From Circinella umbellata (Eukaryota; Mucoromycota; Mucoromycetes; Mucorales; Lichtheimiaceae), in assembly GCA_025093555.1 (NCBI GenBank), contig JAIWNF010000009.1:771501-835500 (forward strand): a stretch of DNA of 64,000 nt, given 5' to 3'. Shown in pieces: positions 43,870 to 57,536 of the stretch. Position numbers and translations under genes: made by a program. Position 1 is the first letter of the stretch, and each line of letters begins with the position of its first letter. Below the pieces are notes generated by a model, which was not told the DNA's origin, did not search any database, and saw nothing but the letters and a program-made list of their open reading frames with translations.

Positions 43870-46800
43870 TTAATAAACATTAGTATGTTGACGGTGTCTG
43901 TAGAAAAAGTAAGTGTCTAATTGATAAATAATTTCTTGACAAGGTAATGATGATATAGGGTGATCTATTATTTCTTGTTGTTCTTGTTGTCGTTGAAGAT
44001 TCATATGACATTGGTTCCGACCATCCAATAACCAGTTCATATATTGGCTTTCACGAAGATCCATATCAACCTTATTCAATAATTTGAAAATCATTAATAA
44101 ATCATGTCGTAATATGGCAATACGATCTCGACTGGTATCTAAATCAAATGCTATTTGACGATATCGATCCATACTCCATCGGTATCCTCCTTGTTGTAAT
44201 TCATTCTGTCCCGCAGTCTTTTCCAAAAATAATTGGAAACTATATATATATTGGTTAGTTTCTCTCAACAGTTTATGCTACATATATTCAATACATCATC
44301 CACACATTTCTAAATACCTTTCTGAATCTGCATAAGGTGGTTGAAGGTTAGAGTAAAGAATGCCTTGTTCTTCAAGATCACGTAGATATACGGCTTTACG
44401 TTCCAAGACAGTTGTTATAGGTCGTACATTATTATTATCATGGTTGTTATTGTTCACTGAACCACTTTTGATATCTGAGGTTGATTTATTTTCAGCAAAA
44501 ACTTCATCAGATGATTCCATTACAATGTTGTCAAAAGAATAAGATGATAATGATGAAAAACCATTGAACCATACAAACATTTTCCACATTCCAAAAACTA
44601 TCCATATGATTGCTATAACCAATAAAAAGACACGAATAGGAACAATACGACGTTTAGATTTTCTTGGTTGTTGCTGTCGATCTGATGATCCTCGTCTTGA
44701 TCGTCTTCCACTTCCTGTACTACTATTACTCGATTTATGTCTTCGATAACTGGGTCGACGAGCATGAAATGGTGGTGGTTTCAAGTGCGTATTATTACTG
44801 CTATCGCCAGTCGTAGTTATTTCTCGCTGAGCATTTTGATGCCCGCTGGCTTTGGTATCATTGAATTGTAATTGTTGTGAAGTACTAGATTTGGTCGCGT
44901 GCTGAAGAATGGATGTGGTGACTCGAGTGGATATCGCTGCTATTTGTGTCTTTTGTCGTTGAAGTCCATCATCGACATGCTTGATAATACGTTGTTGATT
45001 TTTCGTAATAGTGGTAAGAGCTGAATTACCATTATTGCTGCTATTACCGCTACTATTATCTGTTGTTGTTGTTGTGGTTGTACCATTATTCTTGTTTTCA
45101 TGTATGACAGCTTTTTTGGAAGCGGCATCGACGAGCGGTGATGATACAGTAAGATTCTCTACAACAGCTGATGATGGTTGTAATGTTGCATTACTCTTGC
45201 TATACTTTTGATCGTATTGTTCTTTTTGTTCTTGGTATTGTTGTTGTTGTGTTTCCCGTTCCATTTCAACTTGTTCAGATTCAATATTGGCTGCTTCCTC
45301 TATTACAGGAATAAATACTTTGATACTATCTGACATACCTTTCATAGCAGCTCTCGTAACGATTGCTAATTTAATTATAATTGTGATAATATTTTGTTAG
45401 TAAAATAAAAATAAAAAGAAAGCTGAAGACGTAACAAATACGCTCTGAAAACATGTCTATATTGTGTTATTACCTTTCACAAGTACTCTTTGTACCCATG
45501 CAACACCTAAATGAATGGTTAATTTACATTTAGATTTATCAACCCATGTAATACAGTATCGCACGGATGGAATAAATGCATCTGCATAGGGTAATGCAGC
45601 TGTTCTTGTTGAAATTTGAACAGCATAGCAGCTATTATTATTATCATTAAAAAAGGGATACAAAATATGTTGATGGTTAGTTATCAAAAAGAATATGTTT
45701 TTAAAGGTAACTAATTTTATTTATTTTTTCTGAGTAGGTTGGTAATTAACACTAACCGATAATCATCTTTCTTATGCAACACTTGTGTCTCAACAACTTC
45801 TGCTTCATTCATACGAACTATAATTTCAAATAAAGAATAAAGACGTCAATAAAATAATTGTTTCTTTTCTTCTTGTTATATAATGATGAGCCCCACTTAC
45901 CAATAGGATTAGATACTGGCATGATATATTTAAGAGTACGTTTAGTTTGACTGTCAGCATTATACCAACAACTAACTCGTAAATCTGGTATTATGTGTGA
46001 TAGTTAGTTAAAAATAAATAAATAGATAGAAGCGGAATTATATGAGCAAGCATTTCTTTTTCTCAATTTACCATGTCCTTCGGTTCCATTAGTTTTACCC
46101 AACCAAACACCACCTTCTGATGGTGAAGCATTAGCTTCATCTGAGAACATAATATCATATAATCGTTTGGCCGATATAGGGAATTCGAGCTCTGTTTCGA
46201 GTCTATCAAGATGATCATCACATTCACATGCAATTGGTTCGGCTGGTGTCTTGATATGTGAAGGAGGCTCATCCGCTGTTATATATATATACATATATAT
46301 ATATTTATCAATTAATAATCTCATATGGTAAGTCCATTAAACGTAGTAGTAGTAGTGATAGCAAAAGTTATAATAAAGTGAACCTTCTATTACTTACGAT
46401 CAATTGGAGGTGTTGGAGGTGGAGGTGGAGGAGGTGCTTGTACCTCTTTGAGTGCTAACACAGTTGTTTCTGTTGGTTGTTGTGCGGATACTAAAGTATC
46501 ATTTGAATTATTACTGTTAGAATTATCAATTCCACCACTTCGTTCATTTGTAGTAACACCAACTGCTGGTAATTTATTATTTTCTTCATCAATCACATTT
46601 GGTTCAGCAGGTTTTTTTTGTGCAATCACAGGACGAGCGGATCCAAGAGCTCTAAATGAAAGTCGTTTTCGTTTCTTTTTTATTTCAGCTGTAGTTGTCC
46701 CAGTAAATTGATCAATTGATAATAATGAGGAAGACCGGCTTCGTTGACTTTGTGACATTTGAGTAATTTTAGCATAAATATTACGAAGTTGCATGGGCTA

Positions 46801-49800
46801 AGTATTTAATACAAAAAAAAGGATGATTCAATGGATTCGTTATTATCAGGTTTCTTCTATCAACAAAATAATAAATAAATAGCATTAACATTGATAGTTT
46901 CTTTACCTCATCATGCTTAGCATTGTTGATAGCAAATCGTAGCTTTTCGGCCAAAGTATTACTTTCTTCATGGGGAATACTAAATACTAAAGGACTTTGG
47001 ATAGCTTCACAACTTGGATCATTAGAAATAAGATCAATTACTAATACTTTATTCATATCCGTATTAATTGAAGGATCTCGTAACACCCGTACATTTTCAA
47101 TAGAAGTTAATTTAATTGCAAGCTATATTATAATAATATGTATATTAGTACCGTTTTATTCGACAAATATCAAAGTAGAAGAAAAAATTGTATGTGTTAT
47201 GTGCTAAAAATAAAATTAAAGCGACCTTTAATACAGATTGAAGTGAAAAACAAAATTACTTACAGTATTAACACATGCAATCATAGTGAAACTATAAAAC
47301 CAAAATGTGCTTTGTGTAACATATCCTTTTCCTCCGTATCCATATCCAAATTCTGATGGTGGTGATGAATTAAGTGTAGCGAGCTGGCTACAAAGTTCTT
47401 TATCAAACGAATCAATGGAAATATCATCAGTTATTTCTTCTATAGGTTTTAAAGGTTCTTGTTTTCTTCGAAGCACTCCAATAAATACTAATGTTTAATA
47501 ATAAATAAAAACATCACAATTTTTAGCATAAATTGAAATAAAGTTTACTGGAACAAAATAACAAAAAAAAAATTAATTTACCATCCAAAACAACTTCATC
47601 CGGTTTGACACCACCAAACATTTTACGCAACATATTATTCTCTTCTTGTAATTCATAATTCGAAATATCGACATTAGGATTGGAAGCATTATCATACCCT
47701 AATGGCCACAATACACCTGACTTTTCAGTAGATGTCATTGTACCGAGTTGTCCTAAAGCTGGATGTTTATTTGCAATCAACATAGTTCCTAGAATAGGCC
47801 ATGGGACACCCCAAAGTGAATCTGGTACCTGAATACTTTGAATACTTTTAGATCGAGCTGCTTCCCATACAAGTACTGGACTAAGTGATAAGTATGTCAT
47901 AAATGATGTTCCATGTTTAGCGAGTGAATTGGATACATAAGCAACTGCAGAAGAAGGTGATCCTTGTTCTTCTTGTTGTTGTTGGGTAGTTGATAATGAA
48001 GAGCGTGATGGTGAAAAGACTAGACCACTAATACTATGTAGTTTTGTATTATCAGGTAAATTATTGTATACTGGTGTCTTGGATGTGCTAAGTGTAACAG
48101 GAATATCTCTTGGAGTTGTGATGGTTGTAGTAGATTTAGCTTTATATGATCTTCTGCTAATACGAGCTGTTGGTGATGATGATAGTCTTGCAGTGAGTGA
48201 ACTTGTGGATCGAGAATAAGATGATGAATCATTGGATGATACTGACGATGATTGTTGGAAACAATTGACAATAGATGAATTTTCTTCATGATCTTTGTGG
48301 GATGAAATAACACCATCAGATCGTCGAGTCCAATTTAAGCATGCAATCCAATCACGTAAATCTTCTACTGTTTCCGTTTGTAAAAGGTATACACCACTAA
48401 TAACAGTAGTATTATATAAAAGAAGGTAACAAATAATCATATAACTTGTTAATTATCATCATCATTCTTATACACAACTTAATTATCTCTTAACAAAAAA
48501 AAAAAGTTATTACTGTGGGTGCCTGATCTCAAAACAAAAACGACGTTCTCCTTCATTAATAGCTTTCACTTCAGATGTCGTCATGAAAATTTTTTCTTCG
48601 ACAGTTACCATACGTCCAGGTTTTGAACTTACAGTACACCAACCAAAATATTCATTGTAGACAAAACACCAACGACGCGCCCATGTATGTCTAGAAATAC
48701 GAATGAATAAATAGCCCCATTTACATGCTGATGTTACTTTGGTTTTGCTAGAAAGTTGACCGTTGATCGGTAATGGTGAAGACGCTAGTGTATAGTAGCT
48801 CAATTCTTTTCTTGGTTCTGAGAGTTTCAAAAATTCAGTTTCTAAACGTTCTCGAACTAATTGCATTTTACGAAGTTCGTATATACATGTTTGTTGGTCC
48901 TATATAATTATGGAATTTAAACATCTATAATCATACTATCACACACATACACAGGCCGTTTCTTCGTGTCTTCACTTTCAAATTATCAACATATTCTTAC
49001 GTCAATAAGCCATTGTCGCCAACCCGAAATCGATGTATTTATATGGTTCCAAATTTGTGCAAGATCTTCAAAATTATTTTGAGGTTTAGATGATGCTGAA
49101 ATTCGTTCAACTAATAAATTAGCCAGTAATCCACGGAAATTAACAACCCGAACCGTATGTTGACCTGACAATTGGATATATTCTTTACGCATGTCATGGA
49201 GTAATTCAGCTTCATCACGTAATAATATAGGATCTTTACTTTTGCCAAGTGCCGCATATCTTTGTAATTGACTTTCATATTGATCCAATGCTTTATCATG
49301 TTGTTTACGAAATTCCTGCATAAGTTTTAATCCATTCATCCAATCCATATTAGTTTTTTAATTTTTTATTTTGATTACAATTAATCAATCTGACAATTTC
49401 TTCAAAAAAAAAAGTAGATTACCTTAAAATCTTTAAGATATGTTTTAGACAATTGATGTAATGGCTCGATATATGTTGTTTGAATATCAAGTACCTATAG
49501 AAAAATTATTATTCGTCGGCGAAAGCGGGCATCAACCCCGGGGTAATCCGCGTGTTTAATTAGTTTTTGGTCGGACAAACCTAGTCTCCGAAAATAAAAA
49601 ATGAACGGTTCATTACCATTTTTGTCTGGCATGCTATTGTTGATTGTAACGCCACGGAAAATCGATTAAATGCTGGGATAGTTAAAGAAGATGCTATAAA
49701 AAAAAGCGTATATACATTGATTATTATATAATCCTAATTAATGATTACATACATAGTGCATATAGTGCTTATATGCATGTATATTTGCTTATATATATAT

Positions 49801-50185
49801 TATATTGTACAGTAATAACATCATTATAATGAAAAGGAACAATTATTACCTATCAAACAATCATCCATATTAGGTGGTGGTTTGACTTTTTCACAGATGG
49901 CAGCAGTATCTGAATTAAACTCTATAATGCAGAAACCATTTTTAAAAAGAAATGAGATTGCTAATATTACTCAAAAGAAGAAAAATAAAACAAAAGCGAA
50001 ACTTTACTATTTAGTTTTTCCAGGTACTGTTTAAACTGGTTTGAAAGTGTTGCAAGCCATTTATCAAACAGATCGAGTTGTTCATCCCAATGAACTACAT
50101 TGGATCTATAAATTGGTGAATCAGTAATAGCATCGTGTACTGTGATAAGTGTTGGAAAGGGACTGGAATGGTTTGCAGAATGCAT
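43870..50185 (-). CDS. BAR-PH-GRAM-VASt membrane-contact-site lipid transfer protein (Lam/Sip3-like)
   Basis: About 16 exons on the minus strand, from ATG 50185 to a stop at 43870, roughly 1,560 residues. Order: an N-terminal helical BAR-like region (blocks in 49.0-50.2 kb); a PH domain in the 48.4-48.9 kb exons (KWGYLFIRIS..TWARRWCFVYN) with its last helix in 48.3-48.4 kb; a long Ser-rich linker; a GRAM-like domain (46.9-47.5 kb); a proline run; a VASt domain (46.3-45.4 kb: CDDHLDRLETEL, ARLYDIMFSDE-like start, SCWYNADSQTKRTLKYI, YCITWVDKSKC); a disordered, Gln-rich stretch; one membrane helix (FLLVIAIIWIVFGMWKMFVWF); and a C-terminal coiled tail. This matches Sip3/Lam3 and Ysp1/Lam1, ER-anchored sterol carriers at ER-plasma membrane contacts. 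Some exon edges are approximate. Confidence 0.85.
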
Positions 50186-50797
50186 TTATAATCGATTCAT
50201 TCGGAAGAAGCGTGTAGTTGACTCTAACTTTTTTTTTTTGCGACTCCCAAATTATACTGCGTTTTTTTAGGTGCAGCAAACTTCTCGGTAAAACCGTTGA
50301 GGCGCCTTTTGCTATATTTTTTTCTACGCTAATCCAGATAAAGTAACAGTCAGTTGTTTCAAGTATTGTTTTACTTTTTTTATCGAAATGTAAACATCAT
50401 ATAATGACTAACAAGTATCTTTTATAATAATAATAGGATATATATAGTAGTGTTAAAAATAAAACCCTTTACTTTATCCAGCGGTAGCTGATTAAAAAAT
50501 TCATGCATAAGACTTTAGTGTTATCTTTTCTTCTGTTAAAGGAAAAGCTTATTACGTATTGCATTTAGTTGCATAAAATAGAAGCGAGTTTGTATACTAT
50601 TATTGTATGTAATACGAACATACTATTTTGTATCTTGTATTTTGTGGTGATAGTATGATTTTTCATATCATACTGGTAGTACTTTATATCAATTAAAAAA
50701 TTTAGACAATAGACGTACGTATTTAAGTTTAATGAATGATTGTATCAATTTCAATGTTGTATTAGTTAAACAAGGACTACCTATTATAATAAAAACT

Positions 50798-53589
50798 TTA
50801 CATGGTGTGCCGTAATTTAGAAAGTGGGATATTTTCAAAGTATTTGGAAGTAACATTTTTTTCTTGCTCACAAGTAAATAGCCAATACTGCCGTGTGCCA
50901 TAAAGTGTGTGAACGTTTAAACTATTTTTCGTTCTATTTCGCATTATACTTGTAACTCGTTCCAAACTATTAATTAATTGTTTGTTATCTTTTGGAGGTG
51001 GTGAGTCCGTCACCCAATCAAAACCCTGCAATAGTTGTAATTCTCTTTTCTCCTCATTGTTGCTCATTTCTTTTGACTTCATTTCGATTAAGGGTGCGAT
51101 TATTTGATCAATACATTGTTGGATGTCGATATCTTTGTTTAGATGATAGAGGGAAAGTTGATGCAACTGTGGTCCATGATCATGATCATCCATAACAAAG
51201 CTGTTATTATTGTTCTGCAATTGTTCCTGTTGCTTTGCTGATTTTTCTTCACCAACAAGCGCATTAACAAATGTGCTTAGTCCTTTCATTGTCACGGTAT
51301 TGCAATTCAAAAGTGCGAGACTCTTTAGATGAGATCGATGTTTCGTTCCAAGAATTTTTAGCGCTTCGTCATCCAATGTCCATGAACCGTCCAAATAGAT
51401 ATCCTCGAGCTTTGCTTCCGTATGGTTTAAAAAATGCTTCATCGACGCGACTGTATAATAATCGTGTGGTTGGCCCAGGACAAGACGAAATCGACGTAAA
51501 TTTTTACAATGAGTGGCGATTTGAAACATGTCTGTGTCCCTAATGCTGATATCCTCGAAAGCAAGTGATTCAAGCATAGGACAGTTGCGTACAATATTAC
51601 CCAGATCAATACCAACGCGATCCAAGTACTCGGTCATATATCCATGGAGTCCAAAATCACGTAAACGAGTTAGTGAGTATAGGTGATGTGTAACCATAGA
51701 TGGTAAAACTTCCAACAAGTTATCGCTGTCATCATAGTTACTGTCGATATTTCTAGCGATTTCCCCACATATAATTCTGGGACGAATATGGACTGACTCA
51801 AGTGTATCAGAATTGTAATTTATAAGGTCGGCGAGTTCTTTGTTGGATCCTAAATTACCCATCATAATTTGACATAATAAATTGAAAGAAACCAGCCCTT
51901 TTTTTTTATCTTTGTTGCTATTGTCGAAAAATGGCAGTCGTTTGTTATAGTAATTTGTTATTGCTGGTAATGGTAAGAAATCAATTTTAGCACTAGCTGA
52001 AGATTGTCGTTTGTTAATTAATGCTTGACCTAAATCAAGCGTCTTTATGTCTGGACAGTAGTATAGAATGTCGTGTATTAAAGTAGATAAGCCGATAATA
52101 AATGAAATTCGAACTGTAAGGTGTTGCAAGCTGGGGAACTGTTGCCAAAACAAGTCCGGAAGAGTGTCAAAAAGTGTATTAACTACTTCTAGACGTGTAA
52201 TACTGGATCCAGGTTTGTATGATATCAATGGTTCTGATAAAAACATTAGCTCTAATTTATCAAAATAATGATCTTCATATTCATTTTCTTCAGTATCATC
52301 ACCATCTGGTTGGTAGCTGATATTATTCACTGTTACTGAGTTATCATTATTTGTGATTGTCGGAAAACGATGCATAGAACGTAGTCCTCTTATTTGTGGC
52401 ACATTACTATAAGAATCAGTCGAATCAAATAAAAGCTCATTTAGCCTGGGACAGCTGTTAATAATTCCAACCATCATGCATGAAAGACTACATCGAACAA
52501 CTACTTTTTTAAGACTAAGCCGGTTACTTTTAAGAGCTTGATATAGTGCATATCTTGTATTATGATCATTATCAATCTGTACCCTTATTTCTATACATAT
52601 TGTTTTTTAATACAAGGGATGAGCATCTGGTTGTAAGATTGTTATGTTATTCGGCATAACATAATGGTTTAATATGATATTATTGTTATAATAATATTTT
52701 TTTATATCAAACGCAAACAATAAAAACATATTAAAAACATATTAAATATTATATTAATGGTAACTGGATATAAAAGAAAGTGCTTTTTTTTGTTACGTAT
52801 TCACATACCAAGTACTTCCACACGTGTACACTGTGTTAAGAATTGAAGTAGTGGATATGTCATTCGAGCATCACAACGACTACTTAATGATATTCTTTGA
52901 ATATACTCAGGATGATCCATAACATGGCCCAGTTGAAGATTTAATGTCTCTAAATCCAAGCTTTCAACAAAGTCTAGATCGTGCCACATAGTCTTTGTCA
53001 GGTTGTTGTACAACTGGCTTCGCCATCTGTGACAGGTTGCTGCACATAAAAGCCGCTCTCGATAGGACAACAGTTCAATGATACGACTCATTATCTCTTG
53101 AGGAAGTTTTTTGAAAATGTGTGCATTGATGGTATCAATTTCCAGTTGCAAATCATTCGTTGTTTGGCGTAATTCCAGGAGCTTTTTTTCATCATAATTA
53201 TTGTTGTTTTTATTGCTCTTTACAACAGACGTTATCTTTTGTGTACCGGCTCGATACAATCGTAATGCGTCTGCTAATCTTTGATCGAGTGAGAGTAAAG
53301 CACCAGCACATAAATAAGCTTCTGGCAACAATGGGGTTATGTCAATAACTTTATATGCATCTTTCAGAGCACCATCCATGTTTCCTTGCATACCGCGGAT
53401 AATAGCACGGTTAAGTAATACCATTGACATTGTAGAATTAATGGTGTCAGTAGCATTAGTTAAGCTTAATTCAGCTTCTTGAAGATGACCTTGAGTAAAT
53501 TGCAATTGAGCATTTTCGTAACATTGTTGAAAAGAATGACAATGTAACTGAGATTTAGTGAACGAAATTGCGAGATTTGAAAAAGTCAT
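50798..53589 (-). CDS. TPR/F-box/LRR protein, Pof3-like
   Basis: Two exons (53589-52809, 52590-50798), 857 residues. The start MTFSNLAISFTKSQ is preferred over an upstream ATG that would add a T-rich, non-coding-looking 85-residue extension. Three TPR-like repeats (about residues 18-125: FQQCYENAQLQFTQGHLQEAE, LLNRAIIRGMQGNMDGAL, AYLCAGALLSLDQRLADAL) are followed by an F-box (FKKLPQEIMSRIIELLSYRE..CAATCHRW). A long leucine-rich-repeat region fills the second exon (LEVVNTLFDTLPDLF, LKSLALLNCNTVTMKGL). This order is that of fission-yeast Pof3 and budding-yeast Dia2, SCF ubiquitin-ligase subunits in genome maintenance. F-box/LRR families are large in Mucoromycota, so orthology is not certain. 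Confidence 0.82.
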
Positions 53590-54689
53590 GGTATGCAAAA
53601 GAAGGAAAAAAGGTACACACACCTCCAAAAAAAAAAGATCTATATAGACGAATAAATAAAAGAGTGGCTCATCATAACCATATTGGTGATTATACGAAAT
53701 AAAGAATTTTAGTGTCAACAAAACTGCATGATTATTACTATTGTTGTCGTTTCTGTGTATGAGAAAAAAAATTGGGCTTAAATAGAACTGTAATATGCTA
53801 TTATTGGAAATAATATGTATATACATATACATGGTTGAGCACATATGTTGTGTCTACTCTAGAAGTATTGTATTGACAAAATGTTATAAATAAAGTGATG
53901 AGAGTAATTGACCATAGAATAATAATAGGCCAGTAACCGCACCGTAAGAAATTATATTTTATTACACTACTCTGTTATTTTATGCAGCTATCACAGCTTT
54001 CTAAAATAATCATAGCGGCTTTGGAAGAATTTTTGGTTGAGATAACGTACGTAAGGGAAAAAGTTCTGTAGAAGAAAATAAAAAGAATGCTACTTGAAAC
54101 ATTTCTAGACATGATTTGCATAAAAAAAGGATCAATCTTTACAATACTAAGCTTTTTTTTTAATATATACGTATCTTCCTTTGAAGCATGACTGAAACAC
54201 TGTCTGATTCTCTCGAAATCCTAGCTTATAAAATTGCATTATACAGTAAAAATAATTCCGTACAATTAACAAATAGTTTATATTACATTACATTTTTCCT
54301 TTCATAATGAATATCGTATGTATTTACGTATATGCTACAAAATTTTTAAGAACAAAAACGTAATATTGAATAACCGTAGTTTATTTAACAAGTGAAATGT
54401 TGTTATTAAAAGCAATATTAGTTACCATAATGTTTATATAGAAATATACCTTTCCATAATTTTTCATGCATTAGCGCATAGATCAAGTATGCACTGTATT
54501 TTTTTTATATACTTTTTTTAAATAAAAGTTTAATATTTTGATCACCTGCACTATCTGTCTCCACCCACAGTATTTATTTAGAAAAACCAAGAAGTTGATC
54601 GAAAGCTCCTCCCCTACTATTAGTAATGCAGCCATTTTTTTCCAGGGTCAATTCTTCTGTCCAACGTTCTCAATTCGCAATTCAAATGA

Positions 54690-54834
54690 CTAGCTCAAAT
54701 AATCTACTGTTGCGTCAATTTTAACAACATTCGCTATATACATGGAAGCGATAAGTATTGGAAGAATTGTACGATACCAGTGAAGAATTATTGCTGGCCG
54801 TGTTGAAGAACTATGTTAATAGCAACAATAGGTA
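54690..54834 (+). pseudogene. Decayed coding fragment, unknown family
   Basis: One frame reads MTSSNNLLLRQF, then a stop, then QHSLYTWKR, a stop, and VLEELYDTSEELLLAVLKNYVNSNN. The composition, with an ATG start and helical leucine-rich text, is protein-like, but two stops interrupt it. A CTCC-containing upstream region about 90 bases earlier could be an old promoter. Family not recognised. Confidence 0.35.
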
Positions 54835-55984
54835 CATCCAATTTTCTAGTAATTCATTTGTTGTTGTCAGAATCGTATAAATCTGTAAATCTGTGTCTGG
54901 ATTTACTCAATTGTTGTTAACTGAAATATAGAAAAAAGAGTATTTTTATTCGCATTATTGGATAAAGCAGTATGCTAAATATATAGATTATATAAAGTAG
55001 CAATGTGTGGTCGCGTACTCTCTGTTCTGTCATACGTATCATTCGAGAAAACGGGGGTTTTTTTTATTGACAAAAAAAAGAATAAGATTCAATGCATAAT
55101 GAACTACATAAACAAAAGTGGTGAATAAAAATATATAAAATTTAAAAAAGATATGTCATTAAGGACATAAGTCCTTGTTGAGGCGGGAATTTTTAAGAGT
55201 ATGGCATGCATATTTTAAACAATTAATCAAAGTATTTTTTTTAGGAATGACCTGTTTAAAAAGTATATTTCGCTTCTTGGATATATCACAAAAAAAAACC
55301 TTTTTTCTACAAAAAGCTATAATAAAGATATTTTATTTTGTTGGTGTAATAATATTACTAAGCAAAAGAGAACTGTTATGTAAGTAAACCAAAAAATATA
55401 CTTCAACATGATCTGATGTATATTATTTTGCGGTACGTCCTCCGCCTACCGCCAGAAATGTGATATGACCTTATTCTAACTTACGACCCCTCTACGTAAT
55501 AAAATAACTTTCGATAATATAGTTTAATCAACATACCGAACACATCTATTTTAAGAAAGAAATTTTAGAAAAAAAGAACAAGCGTTCAAGATGTTTTACT
55601 CAACAAAAAAGAAAGTGTATCAGTATTACCAATCGTAATATCTATGTAGAACATCAGGAATAGATACGGTGTTAATATCTTTTGTGAGAAAAAAGAAACG
55701 CTGTTTGATGTTTGTATTAGTAATAAAGTAAGTATATCTATTATGGGATGTTTCCTGTGTAAAAGTGGCTGTATTGAAAAAGAGTATATCCTGTTTATAC
55801 AACATACATCCAACTAAATCCCGATGTTCAAAATTACTTATTTTCTATCAACATAATGCGATAGCTAATAAGTCCCGTTCGATTAATAGTTTAATTCCTC
55901 TATATAGTAACATAGAGAAAAATACCACCTGTTTGAATAACTAATCTACCATTAGAATAGAATAATTATGATGTGTTGTGAGAA

Positions 55985-56255
55985 CGGGTTAATGATTTTA
56001 CATACCTGAACATCATACCTTATGGTTTATATCATGTGGAGCATGGCGGCTTATATAGTTATACGATGAATGACCAAACAGAAGAAGTTTTACATTGTGA
56101 TTATCAAATTAAAAAATTAAAAGCAGTTGTCAAATATGATACTTGACATTAATTATAGGGTATTCAAGGGACAACTTCTCAGGGGGGGTATATTGTTGTA
56201 GATTTACCCGCAATTTCCCAGGACATATCGGAACCGAGAGTATAATTTATGTAGC
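55985..56255 (+). pseudogene. Decayed coding fragment, unknown family
   Basis: A frame without its own ATG encodes a run containing VNDFTYLNIIPYGLYHVEHG and EEVLHCDYQIKKLKAVV, ending at a TGA near 56145. After an AATTATAG acceptor-like site at about 56158, a second open piece encodes GIQGTTSQGGYIVVDLPAI before a stop. It looks like remains of two exons, but no donor joins them. Unassigned. Confidence 0.3.
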
Positions 56256-57155
56256 AATAGGGGGAAATGGCACCACTGCCAGTCTTGATTTTTTTTTTCG
56301 GAACCTTTTTTCGTTGATCGGAAAATTACCTCAAAAGTAAAGAACAACAAAAAAGCCTGGTAACTTTTTTGGGGAAAAGAAGAAGATAGAAGTAGTAAAA
56401 GGTTAATAATAATGTATAATTATTCTCACAAACTATTTATTAATAGTATTATTTAATATAATATACATACACATATATATTCCGTCAATTTTCGTCCGAG
56501 GAAGCACACGAAAAAAAAAACAGTTACCCAGGTTTTTGCAACAAATAAAATAAAATTAGGAATGTAGTTTCGCGAATATTACCTTTAGAAGAAAATAAGG
56601 CAGGAATTTAAAGATAATCAATTTATCAGGAGATGAAAAAAATAGAAAATAAAAATTGTAAACAGAAAAGTACGTTTCAATAATTCAACATGTGGGGCAT
56701 GGAACCTCGGAAAACCTGACAAAAAGAGTTCTTTTGTTTCCGTTCTTCACCGATAAAGTTTGGCGATAAAATAATTTGATTGGATTGTGATTAGGTGACG
56801 GAATGTGACATGAATTGTTGTAAAAACCGGTTTTTTGGTATTTTCAATTAAGTTATAGAAGATACCCGCGGTTAAAAGTAAACATTTGTTTGTAAATATT
56901 TTGAAACGTAGAAAAAAAAAAGAAAAATACTTAATAAGAGCTCTCTTTAATACACGTGTTAAAGATTTCACATCTTTAGCGCAGCGTTTTATAGAAATAT
57001 CTCCGTTTAAGGCATAACTTGATTCATCCATTAAAAGCAATTCGATTGGTTAACTTAACAGCTGATTCATTGTTACACCATCGTCGTTGGTCCGTGAAGA
57101 TGAAATCTGGGGTTTGCTCTTGGCAACCGTTGGCATGGTGAATGATAAAAAAAAT

Positions 57156-57174
57156 GGGGGGAGGGGGGTTGGGG
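57156..57174 (+). other. G-rich tract, possible G-quadruplex
   Basis: Runs of 6, 6 and 4 guanines separated by A and TT in an otherwise AT-rich spacer. The two six-base runs can supply more than one G-triplet each, so a quadruplex is possible. Confidence 0.4.
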
Positions 57175-57536
57175 AGAATAAGAAAAAAAATCAAGGGGAG
57201 ACCCCAAACATTCACTTCAACATTCAAAATGACAAGGGATAGTGGATATATTGGATATCATAATAATGAGAAAAAAATTATTGAAGGGTGTGCATGATTT
57301 CGTCAACTGATAATATATGATGAAAGCAAGGGTTTTCAAGAGAGTCTCTATTACGTAGGATGCAATTATGGAAGCTATACATTGGTCATTATCAATCAAA
57401 CATGACTTTCTAATGATGTTCTTTTCTACCTTTCTCTCTCTTTCTTGTATTATTGCATTTTTTTTTACTCTAATTTGAAAAGCTAATTACGTACATTTTT
57501 TTTTATCTCACCGTTACAGTATATAATACATATATT

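Larger units (their letters stand above)
53590..57536. other. 3.9-kb gap with decayed coding-like fragments
   Basis: No intact gene seen. Two coding-like relics lie at about 54690-54830 and 55985-56255 (listed separately). Elsewhere the sequence is AT-rich with T tracts. A G-rich tract lies at 57156-57174, about 360 bases upstream of the next gene. Short ORFs of 60-97 codons on both strands have no motifs or splice partners. Confidence 0.45.

Noticed and set aside
49500..49610. Relatively GC-rich block inside an intron of the Lam-like gene, suspected RNA gene
   Set aside because: No cloverleaf or snoRNA boxes could be recognised; only a compositional oddity.
53590..53844. Upstream ATG extending the F-box protein by 85 residues
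   Set aside because: The extension is T-rich, with none of the composition of the following protein; ATG 53589 directly precedes the TPR region.
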